Below, piece by piece: positions 20,096-29,600 of a stretch of DNA of 64,000 nucleotides (positions within the stretch are counted from its first letter, which is position 1; each line of letters opens with the position of its first letter). Origin of the DNA: Rhizobium sp. 32-5/1. Its GTDB lineage: Bacteria; Pseudomonadota; Alphaproteobacteria; Rhizobiales; Rhizobiaceae. The stretch lies in contig NZ_CP120638.1 of the NCBI RefSeq assembly GCF_029537235.1, positions 1,240,001 to 1,304,000 on the forward strand. The letters run 5' to 3'. A model generated the notes under the pieces. It did not search any database, was not told the origin of the DNA, and worked only from the letters and a program-made list of their open reading frames with translations. The position numbers and the translations under genes are program-made.

Positions 20096-20750
20096 TTATA
20101 AAAAATCTGGCATAAACACATCCGGTGGCAGACGGCCGGAACTCCCAGCGATGCTCACGAGAACATTATCCGGTGAAACCGGCGGTGCTATCGGCAGACC
20201 GTCGCCACCCGGAAGCTGTCGATCCTCATATGAAGAATGGGCCGCGAACTCGCCCGTGCCGGCTGCCGCAGCGACCAGGATATGCCAGTCAACGCCTTGC
20301 AGCGGCGGCATTGAAGGCGCAGGCTCGACTACGAAAGAGAGGCCTGACCGTGCCAGGCGAGGCATTGGGTAAACAGCAGGGTCGACCGGGAAATGAAACA
20401 CCTCGCCGAGAAGAATCCGACTTTAGACGGCTCTTCGCTGTTCGTCGGTCCCGCTGTTGCGCAGAAGTTCCAGGGCCGTGAGATGCTGGACGAGTAGTTC
20501 GGCTGTTCTCTTGTCCCAGATCGCCAGCCGGCTGATTGCCTCAGTGACCACGATGTTGGAAATGTCTGCACCGCCCAAAGCCGCCGGAATCGAGATAGCG
20601 AGGAGGCCAGACTGAACTACGGCGGCAGCCATACCCTGTCCATGTGATACCGGACTTTGAACAATCGATTCGACCGCGGCGAGAACCTGTCCTTCGGTCG
20701 GTAGGGTCGTGGGGTTCAGTTTCTCCGGACAGCAGATAGGTTCTCATCAA
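20096..20750 (-). pseudogene. Acyl-CoA dehydrogenase-like (possibly SfnB-like) oxidoreductase, degenerate
   Basis: Frame pieces read LPTEGQVLAAVESIV, then MAAAVVQSGLLAISIPAALGG (the acyl-CoA dehydrogenase N-terminal helical fold), ending EQRRAV with an in-frame TAA near 20423. The same frame continues SRILLGEVFHFP...DVFMPDFL. The first segment is in another frame near 20700. Only about 200 of the usual 390 or more residues are left and the FAD and catalytic-base regions are missing, so this is true decay rather than a single base error. Such oxidoreductases (SfnB, DszC-like) accompany flavin monooxygenases in sulfur-scavenging clusters. Identity beyond the superfamily is uncertain. Confidence 0.5.
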
Positions 20751-21286
20751 TCGACAGAATGGTATCTCCCGTTTTGGTAGAGCAAGGAATTTCCATGGCC
20801 GAGCCGGATAGTAAGCACTCTGCCAATGATGATTACATGGCTGTGCCTCTCGATCGCCTCCTCGACTTCACAGTCCAGAGCCGCAACGGCATCTTCCAGC
20901 ACCGGTGCACCGCTCGCAAGTCTGGTCCATTCCGTACCAAGATAGCGCTCCACTCCCTTGACGCCACCGATACCGGCAAAGCGGTTTGCAAGACCCTGGT
21001 GTTCTGAGCCTACGACATTGACGGCAAAATGGCGAAAGCGCTCCACGACAGGCCATGTGGAAGATGTCCTATTGAGGGACACAAGCATGCGCGGTGGGTC
21101 TACCGATAATGCTGTCGCAGACGTGACCGTTGCTCCCGACCGCACATCACCTTCGCCTGCCGTCACAATGCTGACCCCGCCACCCAGTCTTCTCAGAGCT
21201 TGCTTCAGATTATCGGCATCGGCGGGCGTGTCAAACATGGGAAGAACACGTGGCTTGGCAAACTCTGCGGCGGTAAAATTGCTCAT
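20747..21286 (-). CDS. Flavin reductase of a two-component monooxygenase
   Basis: 179 residues. LKQALRRLGGGVSIVTAGEG, GATVTSATALSVDPPRMLVSLN, FAVNVVGSEHQGLANRFAG and DAVAALDCEVEEAIERHSHVIIIGRVL give the flavin-reductase fold (PF01613; HpaC, SnaC, DszD type). It should supply reduced FMN, from NAD(P)H, to the LLM monooxygenase nearby. The stop at 20747 overlaps the decayed dehydrogenase remnant. Divergent from the FAD/NAD(P)-binding gene at 21427. Confidence 0.88.
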   Translation of the reverse strand: MSNFTAAEFAKPRVLPMFDTPADADNLKQALRRLGGGVSIVTAGEGDVRSGATVTSATALSVDPPRMLVSLNRTSSTWPVVERFRHFAVNVVGSEHQGLANRFAGIGGVKGVERYLGTEWTRLASGAPVLEDAVAALDCEVEEAIERHSHVIIIGRVLTIRLGHGNSLLYQNGRYHSVD

Positions 21287-21365
21287 TATTCCACTCCGTT
21301 AGGGGCACATCTAAGCCAAAAGTTATCAGCCCGGGAACCGTTCCAGTAGACAAGCATTTCTATTC

Positions 21366-21385
21366 TCTATAGAGTTTATAGAAAT
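21366..21385. promoter_or_regulatory. Candidate shared operator, copy B
   Basis: TCTATAGAGTTTATAGAAAT in the 140-nt divergent gap between the reductase and FAD/NAD(P) genes. It contains a perfect 10-bp palindrome CTCTATAGAG (21365-21374). Aligns with 19942-19963 after a 2-nt gap. Confidence 0.4.
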
Positions 21386-21426
21386 TATACCCAACGCTGC
21401 AATCGCTCATCGGAAGGAAGGCTGCA

Positions 21427-22890
21427 ATGTTGAAAATCAGGATATCCTCGCCGCAGGCAAAGCGTACCGACTATGTATCGGGCCCGAGTATCGTGATCAT
21501 CGGCGGCGGCTACACGGGAGCCACAGTCGCCAAGCTTCTTGTCGAACGTGGCCTCCGGCATGTCGAAAACGTCACCGTCTTTGAACCGCGTGCGCAACTC
21601 GGCAGTGGTCTCGCTTATGACACGGGCGACCCCGATGTTCGGCTCAATGTGGCGGCCCATCGTATGCGCGCCATCCCAGGTTCGCCATCGGCCTTCCTAC
21701 AATGGCTGCACACAAGCGGCACATTGACCGCCGATCCAGCGGCCGTCACATCTGAAGGGATTTTTGCCAGGCGCCGCGATTTCGGTCGCTTCATGCAGCA
21801 GCAACTGGCCCCTCTGGTCGAGGCGGGAGTCATCCGGCACCTTCCCGAAAAGGTATCGACAGCCTCCCGCGTGAACGGCCGTTGGCACGTGACGGGTGCT
21901 GGCGGCACGACGGTCGCCGCCGATATGCTGATTATCGCGACCGGACACCCAACAGCGGCAAGACCGCAGGCTCTGGAGAACGTGGATAGACGGACGGCCC
22001 GGATGGTCACGGATGCCATGGCGCCAGACGCACTGAAGGATATCCATGCCGACAGCAATGTCCTGATTGTCGGATCGGGACTGACCGCCCTCGATGCACT
22101 CATGCGGTTGAAGGCGTATGGGCATCGTGGGACGATTTCGCTTCTCTCCCGCTCTGGCCTTCTGCCCAGACCGCACGCAGGCGGTGGTTTTTCGCCATAT
22201 GGGGATTTCAAAGACGAGACTTTGATCACCGCCCGGCAAGTTTTGCAAAAAGTTCGGGCAACGATCGCTGATGCTGCACAGCATGACATTCCCTGGCAGC
22301 CCGTGTTCGACGCATTGCGGCAGCACGCCCAAACTCTGTGGCGACAACTTCCGAAGACTGAGCGACACAAACTGCTTCGTCGTCTGCGCCGGTGGTACGA
22401 CGTTCATCGCTACCGGATGCCGCCACAGGTATCGGCCGCCCTTGTGGAGGGAATGGCTACCGGTCAAGTCGAAGCGATGGTCGGTGACCTGGCTTGCCTT
22501 CGACAGGATGGGCAAGACCTCATTGCAACGATTGCGACGCGAGAGGACCGCGTGCGGGACTATCGCTGCCACCACATCCTGCTCGCAACAGGCCCCGATT
22601 TCCGCGACTACGGTACGCACCAGAAATTCCTGCTCGCCCTCCATCGAGACGGGATCGTTCAGTCTGACCCTTTGGGTTTAGGCCTGTCGTGCGATCAAGA
22701 AGGCCGCATCCTCTCAGCCGAAGGCTCCCCGAACACCAATCTCTTCGTGGCTGGTCCTCCCGCGCGCCCTGCATTTGGCGAGTTGACGGGGGTGCCTGAA
22801 ATTGCTGATCAGGCGGTGAACCTAGTCGATCTAGTGCTGCGAATGCTGGCGCGGCGGCACCGGACGATCTTCATCGGGCGACAGGAGTAG
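21427..22890 (+). CDS. FAD/NAD(P)-binding oxidoreductase
   Basis: 487 residues. The FAD dinucleotide motif VIIGGGYTGATVAKLL is at about residues 24-39, a second Rossmann motif VLIVGSGLTALDALMRL at about 213-229, and LIIATGHPTAARPQ is the ATG motif typical of class B flavoproteins and of the PF13454 'FAD-NAD(P)-binding' family. Such proteins accompany sulfur- and siderophore-related oxidations, but the substrate is unknown. Divergent from the flavin reductase; the two share a 140-nt promoter region and sit at the right end of the tRNA-Gln island. Confidence 0.82.
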   Translation: MLKIRISSPQAKRTDYVSGPSIVIIGGGYTGATVAKLLVERGLRHVENVTVFEPRAQLGSGLAYDTGDPDVRLNVAAHRMRAIPGSPSAFLQWLHTSGTLTADPAAVTSEGIFARRRDFGRFMQQQLAPLVEAGVIRHLPEKVSTASRVNGRWHVTGAGGTTVAADMLIIATGHPTAARPQALENVDRRTARMVTDAMAPDALKDIHADSNVLIVGSGLTALDALMRLKAYGHRGTISLLSRSGLLPRPHAGGGFSPYGDFKDETLITARQVLQKVRATIADAAQHDIPWQPVFDALRQHAQTLWRQLPKTERHKLLRRLRRWYDVHRYRMPPQVSAALVEGMATGQVEAMVGDLACLRQDGQDLIATIATREDRVRDYRCHHILLATGPDFRDYGTHQKFLLALHRDGIVQSDPLGLGLSCDQEGRILSAEGSPNTNLFVAGPPARPAFGELTGVPEIADQAVNLVDLVLRMLARRHRTIFIGRQE

Positions 22891-23140
22891 AAGCAGTCCT
22901 ATCACCAGCCTTGGGTCTATTGCGACGCAGACGGGCAAGCTTAAAGATGCGCGATGTCATCGAATTGGACCGTGACGATACGAAGCCGTGTCATGGCCTC
23001 AAGCGGAAATAATTGCCGCTATGCCTACCCTGTTGGCTGAGGGCCAAAGCCAGGGCGCAAAGGTGGCATCCACGGTCGCTCGCGATGGGAAAACAGAGGG
23101 AACTTCAAGGAAATTTATCTAAGCCATTGAAATCATGTTA
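22891..23140. other. Right-end spacer of the island
   Basis: No gene called. A short frame reads EIIAAMPTLLAEGQSQGAKV, faintly like the helix-turn-helix end of serine recombinases, but it breaks on both sides and is not supported. Ends at the attR repeat. Confidence 0.4.
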
Positions 23141-23160
23141 GAATCCAGGCTCCCCAGCCA
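23141..23160 (+). repeat. attR: duplicated tRNA-Gln 3' end
   Basis: gaatccaggctccccagcca, direct repeat of 12606-12625 with one mismatch. No D-arm or anticodon arm precedes it, so it is not a tRNA gene but the far boundary of the inserted element. Confidence 0.75.
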
Positions 23161-23481
23161 CTGTATTTTTCTTCAATGAAATTAGATACTTAGATTACAC
23201 TAGAAAAGCCTAAGTTTTACAGCCGTTTGGATGATCCACATGGGCTTTGGCCTATGCCCCACCATCCTTACCTTCAGCCCACACTTGACAGGCAGCACCG
23301 CCGCGTAGACCTTCGCGCCGGGGTAAATATGCTTGGGGTCAATCTTGAGAAAGTCGATTGTCGTCGCGGCGGCGCTCGCGCGCTCCGGATGCACCACCAC
23401 CTCGAAACACCCGACAGGCAGATGGCGGGACAGCAACCACCATCGGCGGCGCTAAGGTAGAAGGTCGCTCATGCAGCGCGC
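23161..23481. other. Decayed accessory stretch right of the island
   Basis: No sound gene. A 78-codon minus-strand frame (23200-23436) has protein-like runs (FEVVVHPERASAAATTIDFL) but no recognised family or ribosome site and may be a gene fragment. Confidence 0.35.
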
Positions 23482-23742
23482 GTGTCGCTCCGAGATCCTT
23501 ATTCCGTCCGCGACGTTTCAATTTCATCCTATGTGCCAGCACCGGAGCAGCCCGGCAGCGGCTTTATATGCGTTCGCTACAACGCTAAGAACGGCTTCGG
23601 CGGCTACACCGGGCTGAAGACGGTCGGAACTAACATCATCAACGGCGAGCTTCGGGGGCTATGGCAGAACCCCTACCAGGGCACCATGCCAAGCTTGCAA
23701 TGGCATCCGCTGCCGGAAGTTCCGCAGCTTCAGAACCTCTGA
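23482..23742 (+). CDS. Hypothetical protein, probably a C-terminal fragment
   Basis: 86 residues: SLRDPYSVRDVSISSYVPAP, ICVRYNAKNGFGGYTGLKTVG and LWQNPYQGT. 'DPYSVRDV' followed by 'CVRYNAKN.FGGY.GL' recalls the C-terminal half of small rhizobial lipoproteins of unknown function, in which a signal peptide and lipobox would precede. No such N-terminus is seen upstream, so this copy may be truncated. A strong hairpin directly follows the stop. Confidence 0.5.
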   Translation: MSLRDPYSVRDVSISSYVPAPEQPGSGFICVRYNAKNGFGGYTGLKTVGTNIINGELRGLWQNPYQGTMPSLQWHPLPEVPQLQNL

Positions 23743-23765
23743 CTACCGCAGCGGGTAGTCAGAGG
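23736..23765 (+). terminator. Hairpin at end of the hypothetical gene
   Basis: 12-bp arms CCTCTGACTACC / GGTAGTCAGAGG with a 6-nt loop; the left arm overlaps the stop region of the upstream gene. No T-run follows, so it may act as a stabiliser or a bidirectional terminator for the convergent gene at 23773. Confidence 0.55.
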
Positions 23766-23772
23766 CGCGCCG

Positions 23773-24234
23773 CTAACCAACCCGATCTGACATCATGCCA
23801 GCAATTAGGGAGCATATGACAAAATAGAACAACTGAAGAATAATAAGGACAGAAATCATAATAACTCCCTTCAGATTTAAGCCGGGACGAAAATCCCTTT
23901 CAGAGTCTATCAATATCGGAACAGCTATTAAGAAGAATTTTGTGGATATATATGATATTGAGTAGCTAAAATATAGCTGCGTAAAGAAGATCAAGGCACC
24001 AAATATCGCCAGGGTCCATTTCCAGACGCCGTTAGAATCAGCAATCTCACTGCTGATAAAGGATTGAATGGCTGCGAGAAATGCAAGCCTGGTTAGAAAG
24101 CCAATAAAATCAGATACCTTCTTCGTTCTCTCAAACTGCTGCGAAATCGTTCTCTTCGATGCTGTGTCGGCGAACTCTTCTAATAGCGACAACCATGCCG
24201 CGATTGACTCGCGTAAATGCTTTCGGATTCCCAC
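23773..24234 (-). CDS. Hypothetical membrane protein, AT-rich
   Basis: 153 residues, not recognised. A helical N-terminus (SIAAWLSLLEEFADTASKRT) precedes three or four hydrophobic segments: FLTRLAFLAAIQSFI, WTLAIFGALIFFTQLYFSYS, FFLIAVPILI and IMISVLIILQLFYFVICSLIAG. The gene is visibly richer in A and T than its neighbours, a sign of horizontal acquisition. No operon partner. Confidence 0.6.
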   Translation of the reverse strand: MGIRKHLRESIAAWLSLLEEFADTASKRTISQQFERTKKVSDFIGFLTRLAFLAAIQSFISSEIADSNGVWKWTLAIFGALIFFTQLYFSYSISYISTKFFLIAVPILIDSERDFRPGLNLKGVIMISVLIILQLFYFVICSLIAGMMSDRVG

Positions 24235-24285
24235 TGCTCATCCCTCGATTGCCTGTCGGTATGATGTCATCATTACATGAAATGC

Positions 24286-24314
24286 AAAAGCCCGCCGGGT
24301 TTCCCCGCGGGCTT
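24286..24314 (-). terminator. Rho-independent terminator for the gene at 24379-25112
   Basis: AAGCCCGC (24288-24295) and GCGGGCTT (24307-24314) form an 8-bp stem with an 11-nt loop. On the minus strand a TTTT run follows. It lies about 65 nt past the reconstructed stop. Confidence 0.65.
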
Positions 24315-24378
24315 CTAAGGCGCTGATGAGCGAGCGGATATGCTTCCACTGCCATCGCGCTCATCCGGAGAACGCCCC

Positions 24379-25112
24379 TCACCCCTTCGGATCAGCATCC
24401 AAGATCGACACCCCAGCATCACGCCGAGCCTTTGGAAACAGCGGGGTGATATTGGAGGTTTCGCCTTTTGGGCGGCTTCGCCCTCTTGGCGGCGGTGGCG
24501 GGCCTGGGTGATGCGGGTGATCCGGCGCAGGAAGTCGGCGCGCGGATCGTAGTAGTCCGGGCGTTCAGGTTTCTGGAGCTTGTATTCCGACGAGAGGGTT
24601 TCGATCAGATCAAGCGCCCGCACGCCGAGCCGTGAAAAATCTTCCTCGCGGCGCTCGAACAGGTCGTCGAAGGCGGGGGCACGACTTCAAGCGAGATCGA
24701 GGCCATCGAGGACATTGCGGAGCCGGTTCGGCATCCACAAAATCTGCTCGGCGAGATCGGGCTGCAGCACGCTCCATTCGACATCGCGCGGCAGGTTGAG
24801 ACGCGGATCATCGATGTGGAAGACGAATTCGGACGGATCGGCCGGGTTGAATTCCGGCGTATCGCTGACGGCCGCATGGCAGGCGCCGACAAACTCATCG
24901 AGCGCGATCACGGTGCGAACGGCAAGCTGGCGCGCCTCAAGGCCCGATCGCGCGCTGCGATTGTCGCGGGAGGCCGGTCGCGAAGACACGGCGCTGACCA
25001 GCCATCCGGTGATGACGCCCATCAAAGTGAGGCCGGCGCCCAGCAAGACCGATCCAATTCCACTGCCCAGAATCTCGTTCAATATGAAGTCCCTGCGTTT
25101 GAGATACATCAA
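24379..25112 (-). pseudogene. Membrane-anchored protein of unknown function, broken twice
   Basis: One protein of about 244 residues can be rebuilt. It starts MMYLKRRDFILNEILGSGIG with a transmembrane segment (SVLLGAGLTLMGVITGWLVS, about residues 18-40), then a soluble part with DEFVGACHAAV and FVFHIDDPRLNLPRDVEWSV. An in-frame TGA stands at 24687-24689 after GLDLA (CGA to TGA would explain it, or two compensating indels). The frame goes on through PAFDDLFERREEDFSRLG to RRITRIT. A missing A in the run at 24459-24461 then restores TSNITPLFPKARRDAG...DADPKG. Family not recognised. Confidence 0.6.
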
Positions 25113-25190
25113 TATCTAGTGGTTTGCAGGATCAACGACAAGTGACCCCTTGGGATTGCCAGCCTTGCATTTCCCGCAGAGCACGCTTTG

Positions 25191-25667
25191 TCAGCCGCGC
25201 CGGGCTGCCTCGATCGCGGCGACGTCGATTTTCCTCATGTCCATCATAGCTGCAAAGGCGCGCTTGGCCTCCGCGCCACCCACGACCAACGCCTCGCTCA
25301 GCACGCGCGGCGTGATCTGCCAGGAAATGCCCCATTTGTCTCTGCACCAGCCGCAGGCGCTTTCCTCCCCGCCATTGTCAACGATGGCGTTCCAGTAACG
25401 GTCGGTTTCTTCCTGGTCTTCGGTTGAGATCTGGAAGGAAAAGGCTTCGTTGTGTTTGAAAGTCGGGCCGCCGTTCAGCCCCAGACAGGCCACACCGGCA
25501 ACTGTGAATTCGACGGTCAGCACGTCACCTTCTTTTCCCGAGGGGTAATCGCCCGGCGCGCGGCAGATGGTGCCGACCGCGCTATCCGGGAATGTTGCGG
25601 CATAGAAATGAGCCGCCGCTTCGGCGTCCTTGTGGTACCACAGGCAAATCGTGTTCTTCGCCATCAT
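25191..25667 (-). CDS. PhnB-like VOC protein (3-demethylubiquinone methyltransferase-like fold)
   Basis: 158 residues from the ATG pair at 25667/25664, preceded by GAGGAG. NTICLWYHKDAEAAAHFYAA, FPDSAVGTI, FTVAGVACLGLNGGP, FSFQISTEDQEETDRYWNAI and CGWCRDKWGISWQITP are the standard blocks of the PhnB/'3-demethylubiquinone-9 3-methyltransferase' VOC family (PF06983). The original name is a misnomer; members are VOC-fold proteins without proven methyltransferase activity. The longer frame upstream to 25745 lacks family sequence. Monocistronic. Confidence 0.88.
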   Translation of the reverse strand: MMAKNTICLWYHKDAEAAAHFYAATFPDSAVGTICRAPGDYPSGKEGDVLTVEFTVAGVACLGLNGGPTFKHNEAFSFQISTEDQEETDRYWNAIVDNGGEESACGWCRDKWGISWQITPRVLSEALVVGGAEAKRAFAAMMDMRKIDVAAIEAARRG

Positions 25668-25825
25668 CTGCTCCTCGCCTTCAAAAGGCCGGCTCTCCCT
25701 GCCGCTTCGTGCAGGGAGTATTCCGGATAGAATGCGCTGAGGCAACCGGCGTTCCGGAAGCGTCGCGGAAAATGTCCCGGCAGCGCGGCAAACGCTTCCC
25801 CCGTGCGGACTTCAGCGCCGACGGT

Positions 25826-26077
25826 CTAGGCGAGCGCGCCCTGTGCCTGCTCGGCATAGGCTTCCTGTAACTGGATCTGGACAGCCTGCATGAACAGGCG
25901 GGCCTGGAAGGCAATTTCGGCCTCCTCGACACCATTCGCAACCAAGGCTGCCCGGAAAGCCACCATTTCCGAACGCCAGAAACGATTGGCCTCTTCGCCG
26001 TGGATCATCTGCAGCGCATCCGCGCAACGCTTTACGTCGGCAACGCGCCGATCTGCCGGAAATTGTACGAGTGTCAT
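25826..26077 (-). CDS. DUF6074 family protein
   Basis: 83 residues beginning MTLVQFPADRRVADVKRCAD, then RFWRSEMVAFRAALVANGV and EEAEIAFQARLFMQAVQIQL. This is the pattern of a small rhizobial family (DUF6074) with a conserved FPA.RR start and an FW..E helix. Soluble and helical; function unknown. No adjacent partner is closely spaced. Confidence 0.75.
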   Translation of the reverse strand: MTLVQFPADRRVADVKRCADALQMIHGEEANRFWRSEMVAFRAALVANGVEEAEIAFQARLFMQAVQIQLQEAYAEQAQGALA

Positions 26078-26209
26078 CGGTTCTCCAACCCACCAGTCGA
26101 ATCACATGGGGTGGTTCCACAATCGCTTCCAAGTTCTTCACAAAAGCTAAACGCGCCGTCATTCTACGCACTGGTCTGGGTGGAGAATGTCGATTTCGCC
26201 TGATGGCGC

Positions 26210-26605
26210 TCAGGCGCCGTATTCCGCGTCCGTCACCTTTTCCATCCAGTCCACGGTCTTGCCATCAAGCGCTTCCTGGATGGCGATATGGGTCATTGCC
26301 GTCGTTGGTGCTGCGCCATGCCAGTGTTTTTCGCCGGGTTCGAACCAGACGACATCGCCGGGGCGGATGTCCTCGATCGGCCCGCCTTCACGCTGAACCC
26401 GGCCGCAGCCGGCCGTCACGATCAGGATCTGCCCGAGCGGATGCGTATGCCAGGCCGTGCGCGCACCGGGCTCGAAGGTGACGGCATTGCCCGCAGCGCG
26501 GGCGGGCTCGCGCACCGGAAACTGCGGATCGATCCGCACCGTTCCAGTGAACCAGTCGACCGGCCCCTTGGTCGATGGCTGCGAACCGCTTCTCTTGATG
26601 TCCAT
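26210..26605 (-). CDS. Cupin-domain protein
   Basis: 131 residues from ATG 26605. The two cupin motifs are clear: [20 protein letters not shown] (His-X-His, first motif) and [19 protein letters not shown] (second motif with His residues). The family resembles (R)-mandelonitrile lyase/quercetinase-like single-domain cupins, which bind a metal such as Mn or Fe. Small soluble enzyme or sensor; substrate unknown. It follows the hybrid kinase on the same strand after 31 nt, so its transcription may be coupled to that kinase. Confidence 0.85.
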   Translation of the reverse strand: MDIKRSGSQPSTKGPVDWFTGTVRIDPQFPVREPARAAGNAVTFEPGARTAWHTHPLGQILIVTAGCGRVQREGGPIEDIRPGDVVWFEPGEKHWHGAAPTTAMTHIAIQEALDGKTVDWMEKVTDAEYGA

Positions 26606-26636
26606 GGTCGTTCCTTCCTGATGCCTACCGTATCGA

Positions 26637-29600
26637 CTACGAATCCTTTGACACGGCAGCGATGGCGGCGGCCAGCGTATCGCCGGAATAGGGTTTGACC
26701 ACCAGCTGCACGCCGGCCCCCGGCTGGATGCCTTCGTGATTGCTGTGGCCGGTGGCGTAAATGACCGGAAGCGACGGTACGATCGCCCACGCGCGTTCGG
26801 CCAGCATGATGCCCGACATGTCCGGCAGGCCGACATCGGTGACGAGAATGTCGATGTTACGCTCCGACAGCACCGCCAGCGCAGACTTCGCATCCGCGGC
26901 CTCGATCACCGTATGCCCGAGATCCTCGAGGAGCTCGACGGTGCTGGCGCGGATCAGCCAGTCGTCTTCACAGACCAGGATGGTCTTCGGGCCAGCGTCT
27001 GCAGGTGCATCGGCTGCAGCACTCTGTGCCGTGGGCTCCTCAGCCTGCACTGGCGCCTCAGCCTGATCAACGACAGCGCCGTCGTCGTTTCCAGCCGCAT
27101 CGGCCTTGGAGAGGAGATAGCGTATTTTTCGGGCCAGCGCCTCGCGGGTATAGGGCTTGCTCAAAAGCTCGACACCTTCGTCGAGGCGGCCGGAATGCAC
27201 GATTGAATTTTCCGTATACCCTGAGGTGAAGAGCACGCTGATACCCGGCAGGCGCTCGCGGGCCTGGCGCGCCAGTTCGGGGCTTTTCATCGGGCCGGGC
27301 ATGACGACATCGGTAAACAAAAGGTCGATGGCCATACCGCTTTCGATCACCGTCAGGGCGCTCTGCGCATCCTTGGCCTTCAGCACGCGATAGCCGAGAT
27401 CGCTCAACAAAGCCACCACGGTTTCGCGCACCGCTTCATCGTCTTCGGCAATCAGGATGGTTTCGCTGCCGCCGGTGATCGGTCCGGATTCGATATCGAC
27501 CAGCCGGTCTTCCGATTGCGTCGAGCGCGGCAGATAGAGCTTGATGGTCGTGCCCTGCCCCGGCTCGCTGTAGATATTGATATGGCCGCCGGACTGCTTG
27601 ACGAAACCATAGACCATGGAAAGTCCAAGGCCCGTTCCCTTGCCTTCCGGCTTTGTCGTGAAGAAGGGTTCGAACACCTGGTCGAGAACCTCGCGCGTCA
27701 TGCCGACCCCGGTGTCCGTTACCGCCAGGATGACATATTGGCCGGGCGTCACGTCGTCGTAGTTCGCGGCATATTTGTCATCGAGGAAGGCGTTTCCCGC
27801 CTCGATCGTCAGGCGGCCGCTGCCGTCCATGGCGTCGCGGGCGTTGATCGCGAGGTTAAGGATGGCGTTTTCAACATTGCTCGGATCGATGAATGTGTTC
27901 CAGAGGCCGCCGGCCACGATGGTTTCGACCTCGATCGCCTCGCCGAGTGCGCGGCGCAGGATATCGTCCATGTTGCGCACCAGCCGGCCGATATTGACGA
28001 CCTTGGGCGCCAATGGCTGGCGACGGCCGAAGGCGAGCAATTGCGAGGCAAGCTTGGAGCCGCGGGCGACGCCGGCCATGGCATTCTGCAGCCGCTGTTC
28101 GGCCCTGGCATTACCGGCAAGGTCGTTGGACAGCAGCTGCATATTGCCGCTGATCACCTGCAGCAGATTGTTGAAATCATGGGCGACGCCGCCCGTCAGG
28201 TTGCCGATGGATTCCATCTTCTGGCTTTGGCGCAGCGCATCCTGAGTCCGCAGCAGTTCGGCGGTGCGCGCCTCGACGCGCTCCTCCAGCGTGGCAGCCA
28301 GATCGGCAAGAGCTGCCTCCGCCGTCTTCTGGTCCTCGATATCGGTATTGGTGCCGATCCAGCGCTCCAGCACGCCATTCGGGCAGCGGATGGGAACCGC
28401 GCGCGCAATATGCCAACGATAGATGCCGTCATGCCGGCGCAGGCGGAATTCCACCTCGTAGGGCGTGCCTGTCCTGCAGGCCTCGGCCCAGCTGCCGGCC
28501 GTCGTCTCGACGTCATCGGCATGCAGCATGGCGACCCAGCCGGTTCCGTCCAGCATGCCGGGCGCAGACCCGCTATAGGCGTAGACGCGGTCATTGAACC
28601 AATCGAGCCGGCCATCGGGGCCAGCCGTCCAGACGTGATTGGGCATGGACTGCGCCAGCGAACGGAACCGCGCCTCGCTCTCGAGGATCGCCTGTTCCGT
28701 CAGTTTGCGGGCCGAAATATCAACGAACAGAACCGCGAAGCGGTCGGGTCCCGCCTTGCGGGCCCGCGCCTCGAACCAGCGATCGGCGAGAGACGGCACA
28801 TGAACTTCGAACTGCAGCGCCTCGCCGGTCTCGACGACGCTGGCATAGCGGGCGATCAAATCGTCGGGAACGCCGGGGATAATCTCACGCACGCGACGTC
28901 CGGCTGCGGTTGCCGCGGCCACGCCTGTCTGATCCTCGAAGGCGGGATTGAGCTCCACGAAAATGAAATCATCGATGATGCCATCCGCATTGCGGACGAC
29001 TTCGCCGATGAAGAACCCCTCCTGCATCTGCTCGAACAGGCCCCGCCAGCGGGCTTCGCTTTCCTGGATGGCGGCTTCCGCCAATTTGCGCGCCGTGATG
29101 TCGAAAGCGATGCCGATGAAGCGCCGCTGGCCGCTTCCGGCGCTCGACACCACCTCGCCGCGTCGGGCGATCCAGCGGACGGCACCCGTCTGCGGGTCGA
29201 TACGCCGGTATTCGGCATATTCGAGCGGGTTGGCCTCGGCCAGTTTTGCCGGTCCCGCAACGGCGCGGTCATCGGGATGCAGAAGACCGACGAGCAGCTT
29301 GTCAGTCACCGGGACATCCGGACCAAGCCCCCAGATGCGCCGGTATTCGTCCGACACGTCGAGACGTCCGGTTTCCGGATACCATTCAAACGTGCCGATG
29401 CCGCCGGCCTCCTGGGCAATGCGCAGGCGTTGTTCAACACGAACCCGTTCCGTGGTTTCCTTGACGATCGACAGCACGCCGCCCGGCGCACCGTTTTCGT
29501 CGAGGATCGGGCTGTAATCAAGATTGAGCCAGACATCCTCCGGAACACCCTTGCGCTCCAGCACCAGATGCTGGTCGCGATAGGCAAGCGTTCCGCCAGC

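Larger units (their letters stand above)
12606..23160. mobile_element. Genomic island integrated at tRNA-Gln
   Basis: The 3' end of tRNA-Gln (gaatccaggttccccagcca at 12606-12625) is repeated in direct orientation at 23141-23160 with one mismatch. Between them lie a decayed integrase N-terminus directly beside the tRNA, a vapBC pair, several stand-alone enzymes and a sulfonate-type uptake and monooxygenase module. This is the classic arrangement of an element inserted by a tyrosine recombinase at a tRNA 3' end. Because the integrase is broken, the island is probably fixed. Boundaries are inferred from the repeat only. Confidence 0.75.

Noticed and set aside
22990..23120. Serine-recombinase-like helix (EIIAAMPTLLAEGQSQGAKV)
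   Set aside because: Frame is interrupted on both sides, catalytic region absent, and the similarity is short; not enough to call a resolvase.
23141..23160. Second tRNA-Gln gene
   Set aside because: Only the last 20 nt of the tRNA are present; no D-arm, anticodon arm or acceptor 5' strand.
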